17,612 nucleotides of DNA from a bacterium (GCA_030018635.1 JASEHU010000011.1:1-17612), one strand, 5' to 3'. Shown: positions 8,041 through 14,270, counted from the stretch's first letter. Notes: a model not told the origin generated them from the letters alone. Made by a program: numbers and translations.

Positions 8041-8158
8041 GTAAGCGGTCAGGTATCAGGTGTCAGGTGTCAGGTAAAGAAAAGGGAGAAAGGTTATCGG
8101 TGATTGGTCTTTTTCCTTACCTGATACCGGACACCTGATACCTGACCGCTTACTATAA
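8036..8158. repeat. MITE-like inverted-repeat element flanked by TATAA
   Basis: A perfect 24-bp inverted repeat (8041-8064 with 8130-8153, outer end GTAAGCGGTC) encloses further pairing (8065-8077 with 8117-8129, 11 of 13), leaving a loop of about 25-40 bases. TATAA occurs directly outside both arms (8036-8040 and 8154-8158), like a 5-bp target duplication; the left copy contains the purB stop codon. The arms consist of heptamers of the form TCAGGTR, four in a row on the left (8049-8076). No protein is encoded. The hairpin could also end purB transcripts, although there is no U-tract. Confidence 0.75.
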
Positions 8159-8168
8159 AGGTGTGATG

Positions 8169-8807
8169 ATGACAAAAATTATATTGGTCAGGCATGGCCA
8201 GACTACCTGGAATAAAGAGGCGATTTTTCGAGGCAGAATTGATATTGACCTTGATGCGGTAGGCATAGAACAGGCTAAACTTTTAGGCCGAAGTTTGAGT
8301 ACCTCACAAATTAATGCTGTTTATTCAAGCCCTCTTAAACGAGCACTAAATACGGCTACCCCTATTGCTAATTATCATCAGCTTGAAGTAAATATTGATG
8401 ACCACTTCATTGATATTAATTATGGCGACTGGCAAGGAAAATCTGAGGAAGAAATAGAAGAAACCTTTAAAGAACTATATCAAAAGTGGCTAAAAGACCC
8501 ACATCTACTGAAAATACCCGAGGGTGAAACATTAGATGAGGTGCGAATAAGGGCGGTGCCTGGTTTAAACCAAATCCTGTCTGAACATAAGGAAGGAACA
8601 ATCGTCATCGTTTCACATAGAGTAGTCAACAAGGTGTTGATTTGTGCCTTATTAGGATTAGCTAACTCCTCATTCTGGCAAATAAAACAAGATACGGCTT
8701 GTTTTTCTATCTTCAATTATGATAAGGGAAACTTCATTCTCACACTTCATAATGAATCCTGCCATCTAAAACCTATTCAAACTCAATCTGAAGCAATCGA
8801 TTTTTAA
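8169..8807 (+). CDS. Histidine phosphatase family protein (phosphoglycerate-mutase-like)
   Basis: A 212-aa branch-1 histidine phosphatase. The catalytic RHG motif is at residues 8-10 (His9 takes the phosphate), a second active-site His is His150 (IVSHRVVNK), and the family segment SSPLKRALNTA lies at about 53-63. Where CobC and related enzymes usually have an acidic residue followed by GxWEG, this one has Asp82 and GDWQG, so the acid/base may be Asp. Candidate roles are alpha-ribazole phosphatase, phosphoserine phosphatase or another small-molecule phosphatase; no cobalamin genes are nearby to choose. Three in-frame starts crowd together (GTG 8163, ATG 8166, ATG 8169); I chose 8169 because AAAGG (8157-8161) is then 7 bases away. 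It is convergent with the next gene, 20 bp between stops, with no clear terminator between them. Confidence 0.85.
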   Translation: MTKIILVRHGQTTWNKEAIFRGRIDIDLDAVGIEQAKLLGRSLSTSQINAVYSSPLKRALNTATPIANYHQLEVNIDDHFIDINYGDWQGKSEEEIEETFKELYQKWLKDPHLLKIPEGETLDEVRIRAVPGLNQILSEHKEGTIVIVSHRVVNKVLICALLGLANSSFWQIKQDTACFSIFNYDKGNFILTLHNESCHLKPIQTQSEAIDF

Positions 8808-8827
8808 TAAGTGCTTAATTTCCAATT

Positions 8828-11122
8828 TCAGCCTTTCATTCTCAAAATCAATATAAAAGATGCCAATTTAAGCAACCCACAAATAAAACAGGTTTGAAAT
8901 ATCCCTAAGATAGGGATAAAAATAATCGTAGATAATAACCCGCCCAGACACGCCCCAAATAAATCAACCCCATAGAGTAACCCTGCCACCTTACCTACCT
9001 GATGAGAATCTTTAAGATAGAGTTTATTACCTAATGGGAACTCAGCCCCAACAAAAAAGCCTGTCATCATGGTCAAAATCGGAAATAATACTTCTACCCC
9101 AATGAATATTCCTGATTGAGTCTTTAAATTAGAAATGAGAAGGAATATTGCCGGAAGGATAAATGAATAGATCAGACAACAAAACTCTATTTTAGCAAAG
9201 GTGCGTATCCCAGCAGATGTATTATTCCCCAATCTTCGATTCATCCATAAAGTGCCAAAAACTAAGCCAAGCATAAATGAGGCAATTATCATCCCGATTC
9301 GATGATAGATATATCCATACAATACCTGAAAACCAAAGATTAAAATTATCTCTAAGGCTAAACTTATATAACCGGTAGTCATAATGGCTATAGGGATAAC
9401 GGCTTGCCTCATTGATGCTTGTATCGTTGAAACCCTGCTAAATCGAGGTCTTTTTTTACTGATGAGCAGGTATCCGCTGAGCAAGACAACGATTAAGGCA
9501 GTTATGGCCAACAAATTTATCTTTAAGCACCAATCAAAAAATATACTTACCGATGGATAAAACTGTGTTGCCCAAAACACCAAATCATAAAAATAGGCAC
9601 GGGGATAAAAATCTGTATTAGCAGGGCCTTTGTAGGTTTCAAGTGCCTGTTTAACAAAGGTGATTTTCTCTGGGAGTAATCGATAAGGAAAGTAATATTT
9701 ATCAAAATATGTAGTTTGTATCTTCCTGTCCATAAATCTTTGGACTAATAGTTCCGTATTATCGGTAAGGATTCCTTGTTTTGGGCTGGCAAAGAGAAGT
9801 AGATGAGAACCAGGAACAATAGTCACTGAGACAAATACCTCTTTTAATGTTTTATAAATACAACCGTTAAAATTCTTTAATTCCTCGCCTATATAATTCT
9901 CATCAGAGGTTATACCGAGGGCAAAAACCCCATCTGGATTTAAGATACCCTTGACCTCCTTAAAGAATTCCTTAGTGTAGAATCTATTTAATTGTGCCGT
10001 AGCCGGGTCAGGTAGATTGACCATAATTAAATCAAATCGTTCGGCTGTTCTTTTAACAAATAATCTGCCATCCATCAAATGCACCTGGCATTTATTTAGA
10101 CTGGCTAAATCCTCTTGCGACAGGTATCTTTTAGCCAAATCAATAATCATCGGGTCTAATTCGACATAATGAACCTTAGTTTTTGGATGTTTAAGAATCT
10201 CGGTTAATCCACCAGATACCCCACGACCAATGATAAGGATATGTTTTGGGTCAGGATGCATAACCATAGGAAAATGGATGAGTTGTTCTGATGAGGCTTT
10301 ATCCGGCACTGAAAAGACAGGCAGTCCACTTTCATAGAATGAATATTGATTTTCCTCCCGGGTAATAGCTATATTCCCATAAATAGAGTCCTTGCTCATA
10401 ACCAGATTATATTCTTTCCATTGAAATTTTTGAGAAAATCGCTGGAAGTAGTCTGGTACATGCTGGGAAATGCCCACTGTAATTAAAAATAATAGGGCAA
10501 ACAGGGGAAGGGGAATTAACCATTTGCTAATATGGTTACTCTCCCTGGTAATTAAAAGGCAAATACTTAAGTTAAGAATAAAAAGATAGAAAAGGGTCTC
10601 AAAGGGGTGAAAGAAATAAACCAGAAAATAAGTAAAGATAACCCCGGCTAAGATATCACCTAACCCATCATAGATATAGACCTTACCTATTTGTGAGGCG
10701 AGTTCCTTTTTCTCCCCAGTGTAGACCTGACAACCAAGTGTCCAGAGAAACCCACTGATAATACAAAAAGGCGCCGGCACCAGGAAACAACTTAAAAGCA
10801 TAGGAACTAACCCTATCATTACCCCATGTTCAATTCCTAAGGTATGGCGGATATCCCTGATGAAGAATATCTCCGCAAAGATGGTGACTACAAGAAGTAT
10901 CTGCAGAAACACAAAAACCTGGATAGGTTTTCTTAATCTCTCGATAAAGTAACCTAAGAGTGAGCTTCCCACGCCTGTCCAGAATAACCAGCCGGCTAAA
11001 ATCACCCCAAATGATAGTTCATTGCCGTAAAAGACTACGGCTAACTCCCGCATTAGCAGTATCTGGGCTAATGTAGAAGTAAAACCAATTAATATTAAAG
11101 CAAAGATTAAATATCTTTTCAT
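8828..11122 (-). CDS. Polytopic membrane protein with central spermidine-synthase-like domain
   Basis: This 764-aa protein has about six or seven N-terminal membrane helices (1-217), a soluble spermidine-synthase-like Rossmann domain (about 240-445) and about seven C-terminal helices (535-762). The Rossmann domain shows motif I ILIIGRGVSGG (295-305), the acidic ribose-binding site VELDP (320-324), DGR (351-353) and the NLPDP...LNRFYT segment (369-382), all typical of aminopropyltransferase-like enzymes. The two membrane halves share a GKVxxxxYxxD/GxxLxG-like motif (about 146-163 and 710-728), suggesting an internal duplication. The family is commonly annotated as fused MFS/spermidine synthase; substrate and role are unknown to me. 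The ATG at 11122 lacks a good ribosome site. The 198-bp upstream region is shared with the divergent gene at 11321. Confidence 0.85.
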   Translation of the reverse strand: MKRYLIFALILIGFTSTLAQILLMRELAVVFYGNELSFGVILAGWLFWTGVGSSLLGYFIERLRKPIQVFVFLQILLVVTIFAEIFFIRDIRHTLGIEHGVMIGLVPMLLSCFLVPAPFCIISGFLWTLGCQVYTGEKKELASQIGKVYIYDGLGDILAGVIFTYFLVYFFHPFETLFYLFILNLSICLLITRESNHISKWLIPLPLFALLFLITVGISQHVPDYFQRFSQKFQWKEYNLVMSKDSIYGNIAITREENQYSFYESGLPVFSVPDKASSEQLIHFPMVMHPDPKHILIIGRGVSGGLTEILKHPKTKVHYVELDPMIIDLAKRYLSQEDLASLNKCQVHLMDGRLFVKRTAERFDLIMVNLPDPATAQLNRFYTKEFFKEVKGILNPDGVFALGITSDENYIGEELKNFNGCIYKTLKEVFVSVTIVPGSHLLLFASPKQGILTDNTELLVQRFMDRKIQTTYFDKYYFPYRLLPEKITFVKQALETYKGPANTDFYPRAYFYDLVFWATQFYPSVSIFFDWCLKINLLAITALIVVLLSGYLLISKKRPRFSRVSTIQASMRQAVIPIAIMTTGYISLALEIILIFGFQVLYGYIYHRIGMIIASFMLGLVFGTLWMNRRLGNNTSAGIRTFAKIEFCCLIYSFILPAIFLLISNLKTQSGIFIGVEVLFPILTMMTGFFVGAEFPLGNKLYLKDSHQVGKVAGLLYGVDLFGACLGGLLSTIIFIPILGIFQTCFICGLLKLASFILILRMKG

Positions 11123-11141
11123 TTTTTAATTTTATGTCCAC

Positions 11142-11188
11142 AATAAGTCAGATAGGTCATATAAGTCCTATTCTTCGTCCTATTCTTC
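11142..11188. repeat. Dispersed palindromic repeat, copy 2, with 12-bp tandem tail
   Basis: Bases 11142-11176 match 17461-17495 in the same orientation at 34 of 35 positions, and the core ATAGGTCATATA with CCTATTCTT matches the pilQ palindrome at 5058. GTCCTATTCTTC is then repeated in tandem (11165-11176, 11177-11188). The copy lies in the divergent intergenic region between the membrane protein gene and the 87-aa gene. Confidence 0.8.
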
Positions 11189-11257
11189 CTGAACCCCGAA
11201 CAATAACACCTTTTCACAATTGATAACTGAGACCTTGCGTCTCCTATTAAATTTTTG

Positions 11258-11286
11258 TTGACAATATTAAAATAATTTGATAAACT
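11258..11286 (+). promoter_or_regulatory. Promoter of the 87-aa protein gene
   Basis: TTGACA (11258-11263), a 17-bp spacer and TAAACT (11281-11286) with TG one base before the hexamer (11278-11279) make an extended -10 promoter. The predicted start, near 11293, leaves a leader of about 28 bases containing GAAGGAG. Confidence 0.7.
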
Positions 11287-11320
11287 AATATCAAAATTCA
11301 AGAGAAGGAGTGATGCTAAG

Positions 11321-11584
11321 ATGTGGGTAGAAAAAGCTCAAGTTCCAATTATCCTTTTTACACCAATACACCGGATAGAAGCAACGATGTATACTTATAA
11401 AGATGCTCGAATATTAGATGAATTAAATGCCGGCGCCAAGGATCATATTGCCCTTACTGCTGTTAAGGTATTTTCTGTTGATGGTAAAAAACCACTTTAT
11501 GAAGTAGATTTTATGTCGATTAACAAGCAGTTTATTATAAATTTACTTCCTCAAGGTAAATTTCTGGAAGAAGAACTATTTTGA
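11321..11584 (+). CDS. Small conserved-looking protein of unknown function (87 aa)
   Basis: A compact 87-aa protein without signal peptide or membrane segment. A strong GAAGGAG site (11304-11310) lies 10 bases before the ATG and a good promoter lies upstream, so it is a real, monocistronic gene. The pattern (RIEATMYTYKDARILDELNA, then IALTAVKVF, then FMSINKQFIINLLP) suggests a small beta-barrel-like protein and recalls a family of short bacterial proteins of unknown function that end in a 'vNK..I' motif (possibly DUF6812; from memory, unverified). No function can be assigned. It is flanked by repeats on both sides. An 8-bp stem (11622-11629 with 11632-11639) lies 38 bases after the stop but has no U-tract. 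Confidence 0.75.
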   Translation: MWVEKAQVPIILFTPIHRIEATMYTYKDARILDELNAGAKDHIALTAVKVFSVDGKKPLYEVDFMSINKQFIINLLPQGKFLEEELF

Positions 11585-11675
11585 GATTTATTAAGGTTGA
11601 GTCTCCTTTCTCCACCACAAGTTCCTTAACTTTAAGGAAATCATACCACATTTTCAGGTAAAAGTCAAGATTTTT

Positions 11676-11874
11676 GGGGTTGGGGCAGCAATTCTCATTA
11701 TGGCAGAAATCGTGTCCAATGTTGAGACATAGGTGGAAAAATGGAGATTAAATTTTCGATTTTGGATTTTTTCAATCGAAAATCGAAAATCCAAAATCGA
11801 AAATTTTCCAATTCTCCCTATTCTCCACTTCTCATTGCTTACACATTTTCATAATTAGAATTGCTGGGGTTGGG
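11676..11874. repeat. Nested inverted-repeat element with heptamer core
   Basis: The outer ends are inverted copies (CAGCAATTCT at 11686-11695, AGAATTGCTG at 11857-11866), with weaker pairing continuing inward to about 11714 and 11841. Inside is a perfect 21-bp inverted repeat (11750-11770 with 11786-11806) made of heptamers such as AAAATCG and AAAATCC. GGGTTGGG occurs on both outer sides in the same orientation (11677-11684 and 11867-11874), one base away from the left arm, resembling a target duplication. No coding capacity. Confidence 0.65.
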
Positions 11875-11922
11875 AGGAAATAACCGAATCCCCAAATCCA
11901 TTCCTCAAATACAATTTACCAC

Positions 11923-12043
11923 AAGGAAATAGCCAATGGGGGAATAGGGAAAAAGCCTGGAAGGGAAGAAGCAAGGGCTTCCTCTTTACTTTCAGCCTCC
12001 AGCCTTTTACCTTTCCCCTTATTCCTTATTTCCTATTTCCCTT
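11923..12043. repeat. Imperfect long hairpin with 7-bp period
   Basis: A purine-rich left arm (11923-11957) is loosely complementary to a pyrimidine-rich right arm (12001-12043); the right arm contains heptamers like CCTTATT and TCCTATT. A small internal stem GAAGC/GCTTC lies around 11968-11981. There are many mismatches, so this looks like an older or diverging copy of a hairpin element. Confidence 0.45.
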
Positions 12044-12185
12044 CCCTACCAATGACTGATATTAAATTGCAATCAAAGCTCTAAAAATGATTTTAGATTG
12101 AAGATATAAAATTTCCGAATTCAAAACCTCGACTTCCGATTTTGCAAGGGGTTAGAAACTATTTTTAAAAAAAATAAAAAAACAC

Positions 12186-12215
12186 TTGACAACTCTATAT
12201 ATTGTATTGTATAAT
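12186..12215 (+). promoter_or_regulatory. nrdR promoter
   Basis: Both hexamers are perfect: TTGACA (12186-12191) and TATAAT (12210-12215), separated by 18 bp. One NrdR box lies within the spacer and another lies after the -10, so repression by NrdR is expected. Confidence 0.85.
12192..12207 (+). promoter_or_regulatory. NrdR box 1
   Basis: The core CTATATATTG (12195-12204) matches the published NrdR box core CwATATATwG at every position. It lies between the -35 and -10 elements of nrdR, where binding would exclude RNA polymerase. Confidence 0.75.
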
Positions 12216-12223
12216 CTTTACAA

Positions 12224-12239
12224 CATCAATATATTGGTG
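12224..12239 (+). promoter_or_regulatory. NrdR box 2
   Basis: The core CAATATATTG (12227-12236) also matches CwATATATwG at every position. Its centre is 32 bp (about three helical turns) from box 1, leaving a 16-bp linker between 16-bp boxes, the arrangement known for paired NrdR boxes. It overlaps the nrdR ribosome site region. Confidence 0.75.
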
Positions 12240-12249
12240 AGGGGATAAG

Positions 12250-12711
12250 ATGAGGTGTCCATTTTGTAACAGATTAGAAGATAAAGTGTTAGACTCAAGG
12301 GAAATAAGTGAAGGGAGAATTATCAGGAGGCGAAGGGAGTGTTCAAGATGTAGTAAAAGGTTCACTACATACGAGGAATTACGCAAGAAAATTCCTTATA
12401 TAATAATAAAAAGGAATGGTAGCCAGGAATCTTTTGATCGCGAAAAGCTAATTTTAGGCATTATGAAGGCATGTGAGAAAACCTCGATAGATGCCGAATC
12501 TGTGGAAGGGATAGTAGATGAAATTGAAGGCACCATCCAGACTAAATATGACAAAGAAATCAGGAGCCAAGATCTGGGTGAGTTAATCATGGATAAACTT
12601 CATTCCCTGGATGAAGTAGCCTATTTGCGATTTGCCTCTGTTTATAGACAGTTTAAGGATGCCGGGGCATTTATGGAAGAGATAAAAGAAAGTTTTGGGG
12701 GGGAGAATTGA
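12250..12711 (+). CDS. nrdR: Transcriptional repressor NrdR
   Basis: NrdR is an ATP/dATP-sensing repressor of ribonucleotide reductase genes. The 153-aa product has the usual length and layout: an N-terminal zinc ribbon with Cys3, Cys6, Cys31 and Cys34, the basic RRRR stretch (26-29), then an ATP-cone domain (about 49-139) beginning IIKRNGSQESFDREKL. The ATG at 12250 follows the purine-rich site GGTGAGGGG (12236-12244). The promoter carries two NrdR boxes, so the gene very probably represses itself. No ribonucleotide reductase gene is in the window; the regulator stands alone between repeat elements. A palindromic cassette begins at its stop codon. Confidence 0.97.
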   Translation: MRCPFCNRLEDKVLDSREISEGRIIRRRRECSRCSKRFTTYEELRKKIPYIIIKRNGSQESFDREKLILGIMKACEKTSIDAESVEGIVDEIEGTIQTKYDKEIRSQDLGELIMDKLHSLDEVAYLRFASVYRQFKDAGAFMEEIKESFGGEN

Positions 12712-12930
12712 AAATAATTCGACCTGTGCAATCAAGTACCTTATAAACCGCTAAAGCGGTTATTTTCTTCCATTATTTCTTGGTTCACCCCGATGAATCG
12801 GGGTGTTATTCTCACCCTTATTGAGTTTAACACCCTGATTTATCAGGGTGACACGAACATTAACACACAGGACTAACCGCTTTAGCGGTTTTCAATAAAA
12901 AGATTGGTTGCACAGCTCGAAATAATTTTC
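12710..12930. repeat. 221-bp dyad-symmetric hairpin cassette
   Basis: Terminal inverted repeats (12710-12735 with 12904-12930, a few mismatches and one indel) enclose, symmetrically, two outer hairpins with identical stems AACCGCT/AGCGGTT (12746-12761 and 12875-12890) and two inner hairpins with 9-bp stems: CACCCCGAT/ATCGGGGTG (12786-12805) and CACCCTGAT/ATCAGGGTG (12831-12850). The inner pair differ by a compensated C-G to T-A change. The outer and inner hairpins are separated by exactly 24 bases on each side. The left end overlaps the nrdR stop codon. It encodes nothing and may also act as a transcript end for nrdR. Confidence 0.75.
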
Positions 12931-12987
12931 GATTGAGGAATCTTATATCCTTAATCAATCCAAAATCGAAAATCCAAAATCCAAAAT
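12931..12987. repeat. Heptamer array before the proteasome-like gene
   Basis: From about 12957 to 12984 the sequence runs in 7-bp units (AATCCAA, AATCGAA), related to the core of the element at 11750-11806, and it can pair with ATTTTCGATTGA at 12925-12936. It ends about 20 bases before the next gene, so it lies in that gene's leader or promoter region. Confidence 0.6.
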
Positions 12988-13007
12988 TATTCCAAAAAGG
13001 ATAAATT

Positions 13008-13784
13008 ATGTCTTTAGTTGTTTCTCTGAGAGTTCCAGATGGAATTGTAGTAGCCGCAGATAGTTTGATGACATTTCATACACAGGCAGTGCCAAAGGAA
13101 GAGTTTGTGCGATGTCCTAAGTGTGAGGCTAAAATTCCACATTCACTTATCTCACCACCTCCGCCAGTCTTAACCCCCGGGTCACCAAATGTCCAGAAAC
13201 TGTTTTGTGTAAAGAAAAGGGATATTGGTCTGGCAGTATTTGGTATGCCATTTTTAACCGGGAGGACAATAGAAAATCATCTAAGGGATCTTGAGAAAAG
13301 GATTTTTGAAAATGAGACGGTTGAACGGGTAGCGGCAAAGGTTGAAGAGTATTTTCGGGCAGAATTGAATAAAGAGGTAGGTAATTTAGAGAATATTCCC
13401 GAGAATCAATTCCCGTTAGGTTTTCAATTGTCCGGCTATGATGAACAAGATGTATCAATAGGAAAAACATTTTCCATTGAACTCGGTAGAACCTCACGGA
13501 TAGAACCGTTACATAGTAAAGGTTACGGATGCTCAATAAGTGGAGACCAAAGGGTCGTTTTGAAATTATGGAAGGAAGACCCAAATATACCGTTACCTAT
13601 GCCACCATTTCAACTTCTACCTCTACAAGATGCAATTGATTATACCATATTTCTTATTGATACCACAATTAAATTCCAAAGATTTACTCCCATGACGCCT
13701 ACTTGTGGAGGTAGTATTGATGTATCTGTGATTACTTATCATTCTGGATTTCAATGGATTAAGAAAAAGGAATTAGTCTTATAA
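13008..13784 (+). CDS. Proteasome-fold (Ntn-hydrolase-like) protein with CxxC insertion
   Basis: The 258-aa product lines up by eye with proteasome beta-type Ntn hydrolases. LVVSLRVPDGIVVAADS (3-19) matches the proteasome start and the Asp17 segment 'ADS', NVQKLF (61-66) matches the Lys33 region, IGLAVFG (73-79) the following strand, FQLSGYDEQ the 'GGYD' strand, and KGYGCSISGD the 'G.GS' region. In this alignment Ser2 sits where the catalytic Thr1 would be; methionine removal would expose it. Asp18 and Lys64 fit the other active-site positions. Between them is an extra loop of about 30 residues with CPKC (36-39) and a proline run, perhaps half a metal site. The ATG at 13008 follows AAAAAGG (12994-13000). 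Substrate and assembly state are unknown; it could be inactive. A terminator follows at 13845. No proteasome partner (ATPase, alpha subunit, Pup system) is nearby. Confidence 0.7.
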   Translation: MSLVVSLRVPDGIVVAADSLMTFHTQAVPKEEFVRCPKCEAKIPHSLISPPPPVLTPGSPNVQKLFCVKKRDIGLAVFGMPFLTGRTIENHLRDLEKRIFENETVERVAAKVEEYFRAELNKEVGNLENIPENQFPLGFQLSGYDEQDVSIGKTFSIELGRTSRIEPLHSKGYGCSISGDQRVVLKLWKEDPNIPLPMPPFQLLPLQDAIDYTIFLIDTTIKFQRFTPMTPTCGGSIDVSVITYHSGFQWIKKKELVL

Positions 13785-13844
13785 TAATTATTAAATTTGT
13801 TAATTGAAATTGGTAGGTATAGGAGGGGAGGGGATTTTTTTAAT

Positions 13845-13889
13845 GCCTTTAGCCGTTAGGTAGTTTTACCTGATGGCTAAAGGCTTTTT
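13845..13889 (+). terminator. Rho-independent terminator of the proteasome-like gene
   Basis: A perfect 10-bp stem GCCTTTAGCC/GGCTAAAGGC (13845-13854 with 13875-13884), with inner pairing AGGT/ACCT, is followed by five Ts. It lies 60 bases after the stop codon at 13784 and points along the plus strand. Confidence 0.85.
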
Positions 13890-13892
13890 GCG

Positions 13893-14091
13893 GGTGCGTG
13901 TAAAATTTGTGGGTAAAGTGTAAAAACGAGGAATTATTCATTGCAAATTTATCATTGCAAAGTGTAAATTTTAAATTTAAAATGCTAAATTTGCAATAAC
14001 GAGGCAAGCCTCTCAAAATGAATTTATCCCCCTATCTCCATATCCCCCTTCTTACACATGAAAAAGGTTACCCACTTTTATTACACGCACC
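13893..14091. repeat. Inverted-repeat element with nested heptamer palindrome
   Basis: The ends are 24-bp inverted repeats (13893-13916 with 14068-14091, 20 of 24 matching, outer end GGTGCGTGTAA). Nested inside are 12-bp arms ATTGCAAATTTA/TAAATTTGCAAT (13940-13951 with 13986-13997). The core runs in 7-bp units from 13940 (ATTGCAA, ATTTATC and so on). AACGAGG flanks the inner part on both sides (13925-13931 and 13998-14004), like a target duplication, as if one element had inserted into another. No coding capacity. Confidence 0.6.
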
Positions 14092-14197
14092 TCTTTTTTG
14101 CCTTATCTAAAGTTAGAAAATAGGGAAGAGCCAATAGAGATTTACTGTTTCAATTTCATGAACAATCCTTCCCATGACAATTCCTCCTTCATCAATT

Positions 14198-14264
14198 AGG
14201 TAAATAGGCTGAAGGGAGGAAGGGAAATTAGCCTTTTCATCCTCAGTCTTCAGCCTATCTACCT
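14198..14264. repeat. Hairpin after the stop of the secreted-protein gene
   Basis: A 17-bp inverted repeat (14198-14214 with 14248-14264, 16 of 17 matching, core ATAGGCTGAAG) with a 33-base loop begins 6 bases beyond the minus-strand stop codon. It has no T-tract on the minus strand, so it is either a factor-assisted transcript end or a REP-like element. Confidence 0.6.
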
Positions 14265-14270
14265 ACCTTC

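Larger units (their letters stand above)
11585..12185. other. Gene-free region filled by palindromic elements
   Basis: No open frame here has a ribosome site or protein-like composition. The stretch holds a small stem TTCCTTAA/TTAAGGAA (11622-11639), a nested inverted-repeat element (11676-11874), an imperfect purine/pyrimidine-skewed hairpin (11923-12043), a 7-bp stem TCTAAAA/TTTTAGA with a four-base loop (12080-12097) and an A-rich run just before the nrdR promoter. Confidence 0.7.
13785..14270. other. Convergent intergenic region, terminator plus repeats
   Basis: No gene is supported in these 486 bases. They hold the terminator at 13845-13889, an inverted-repeat element (13893-14091) and a hairpin (14198-14264) placed just after the stop of the minus-strand gene. 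Confidence 0.7.

Noticed and set aside
11119..11301. 60-aa minus-strand frame overlapping the start of the membrane protein gene
   Set aside because: It runs through the dispersed repeat and across the leader of the 11321 gene, has no ribosome site, and its composition is not protein-like.
11622..11639. Terminator of the 87-aa gene
   Set aside because: The 8-bp AT-rich stem has a 2-base loop and no U-tract; kept only as a weak palindrome.
12195..12386. 63-aa minus-strand frame opposite the nrdR start
   Set aside because: It is a shadow of nrdR and its promoter, without a ribosome site.
12746..12890. CRISPR array
   Set aside because: The repeats are short hairpins in mirror order, not direct repeats with uniform spacers, and no cas gene is present.
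8041..14091. Autonomous insertion sequence
   Set aside because: Several elements have inverted ends, but no transposase or recombinase frame lies between any pair of ends.
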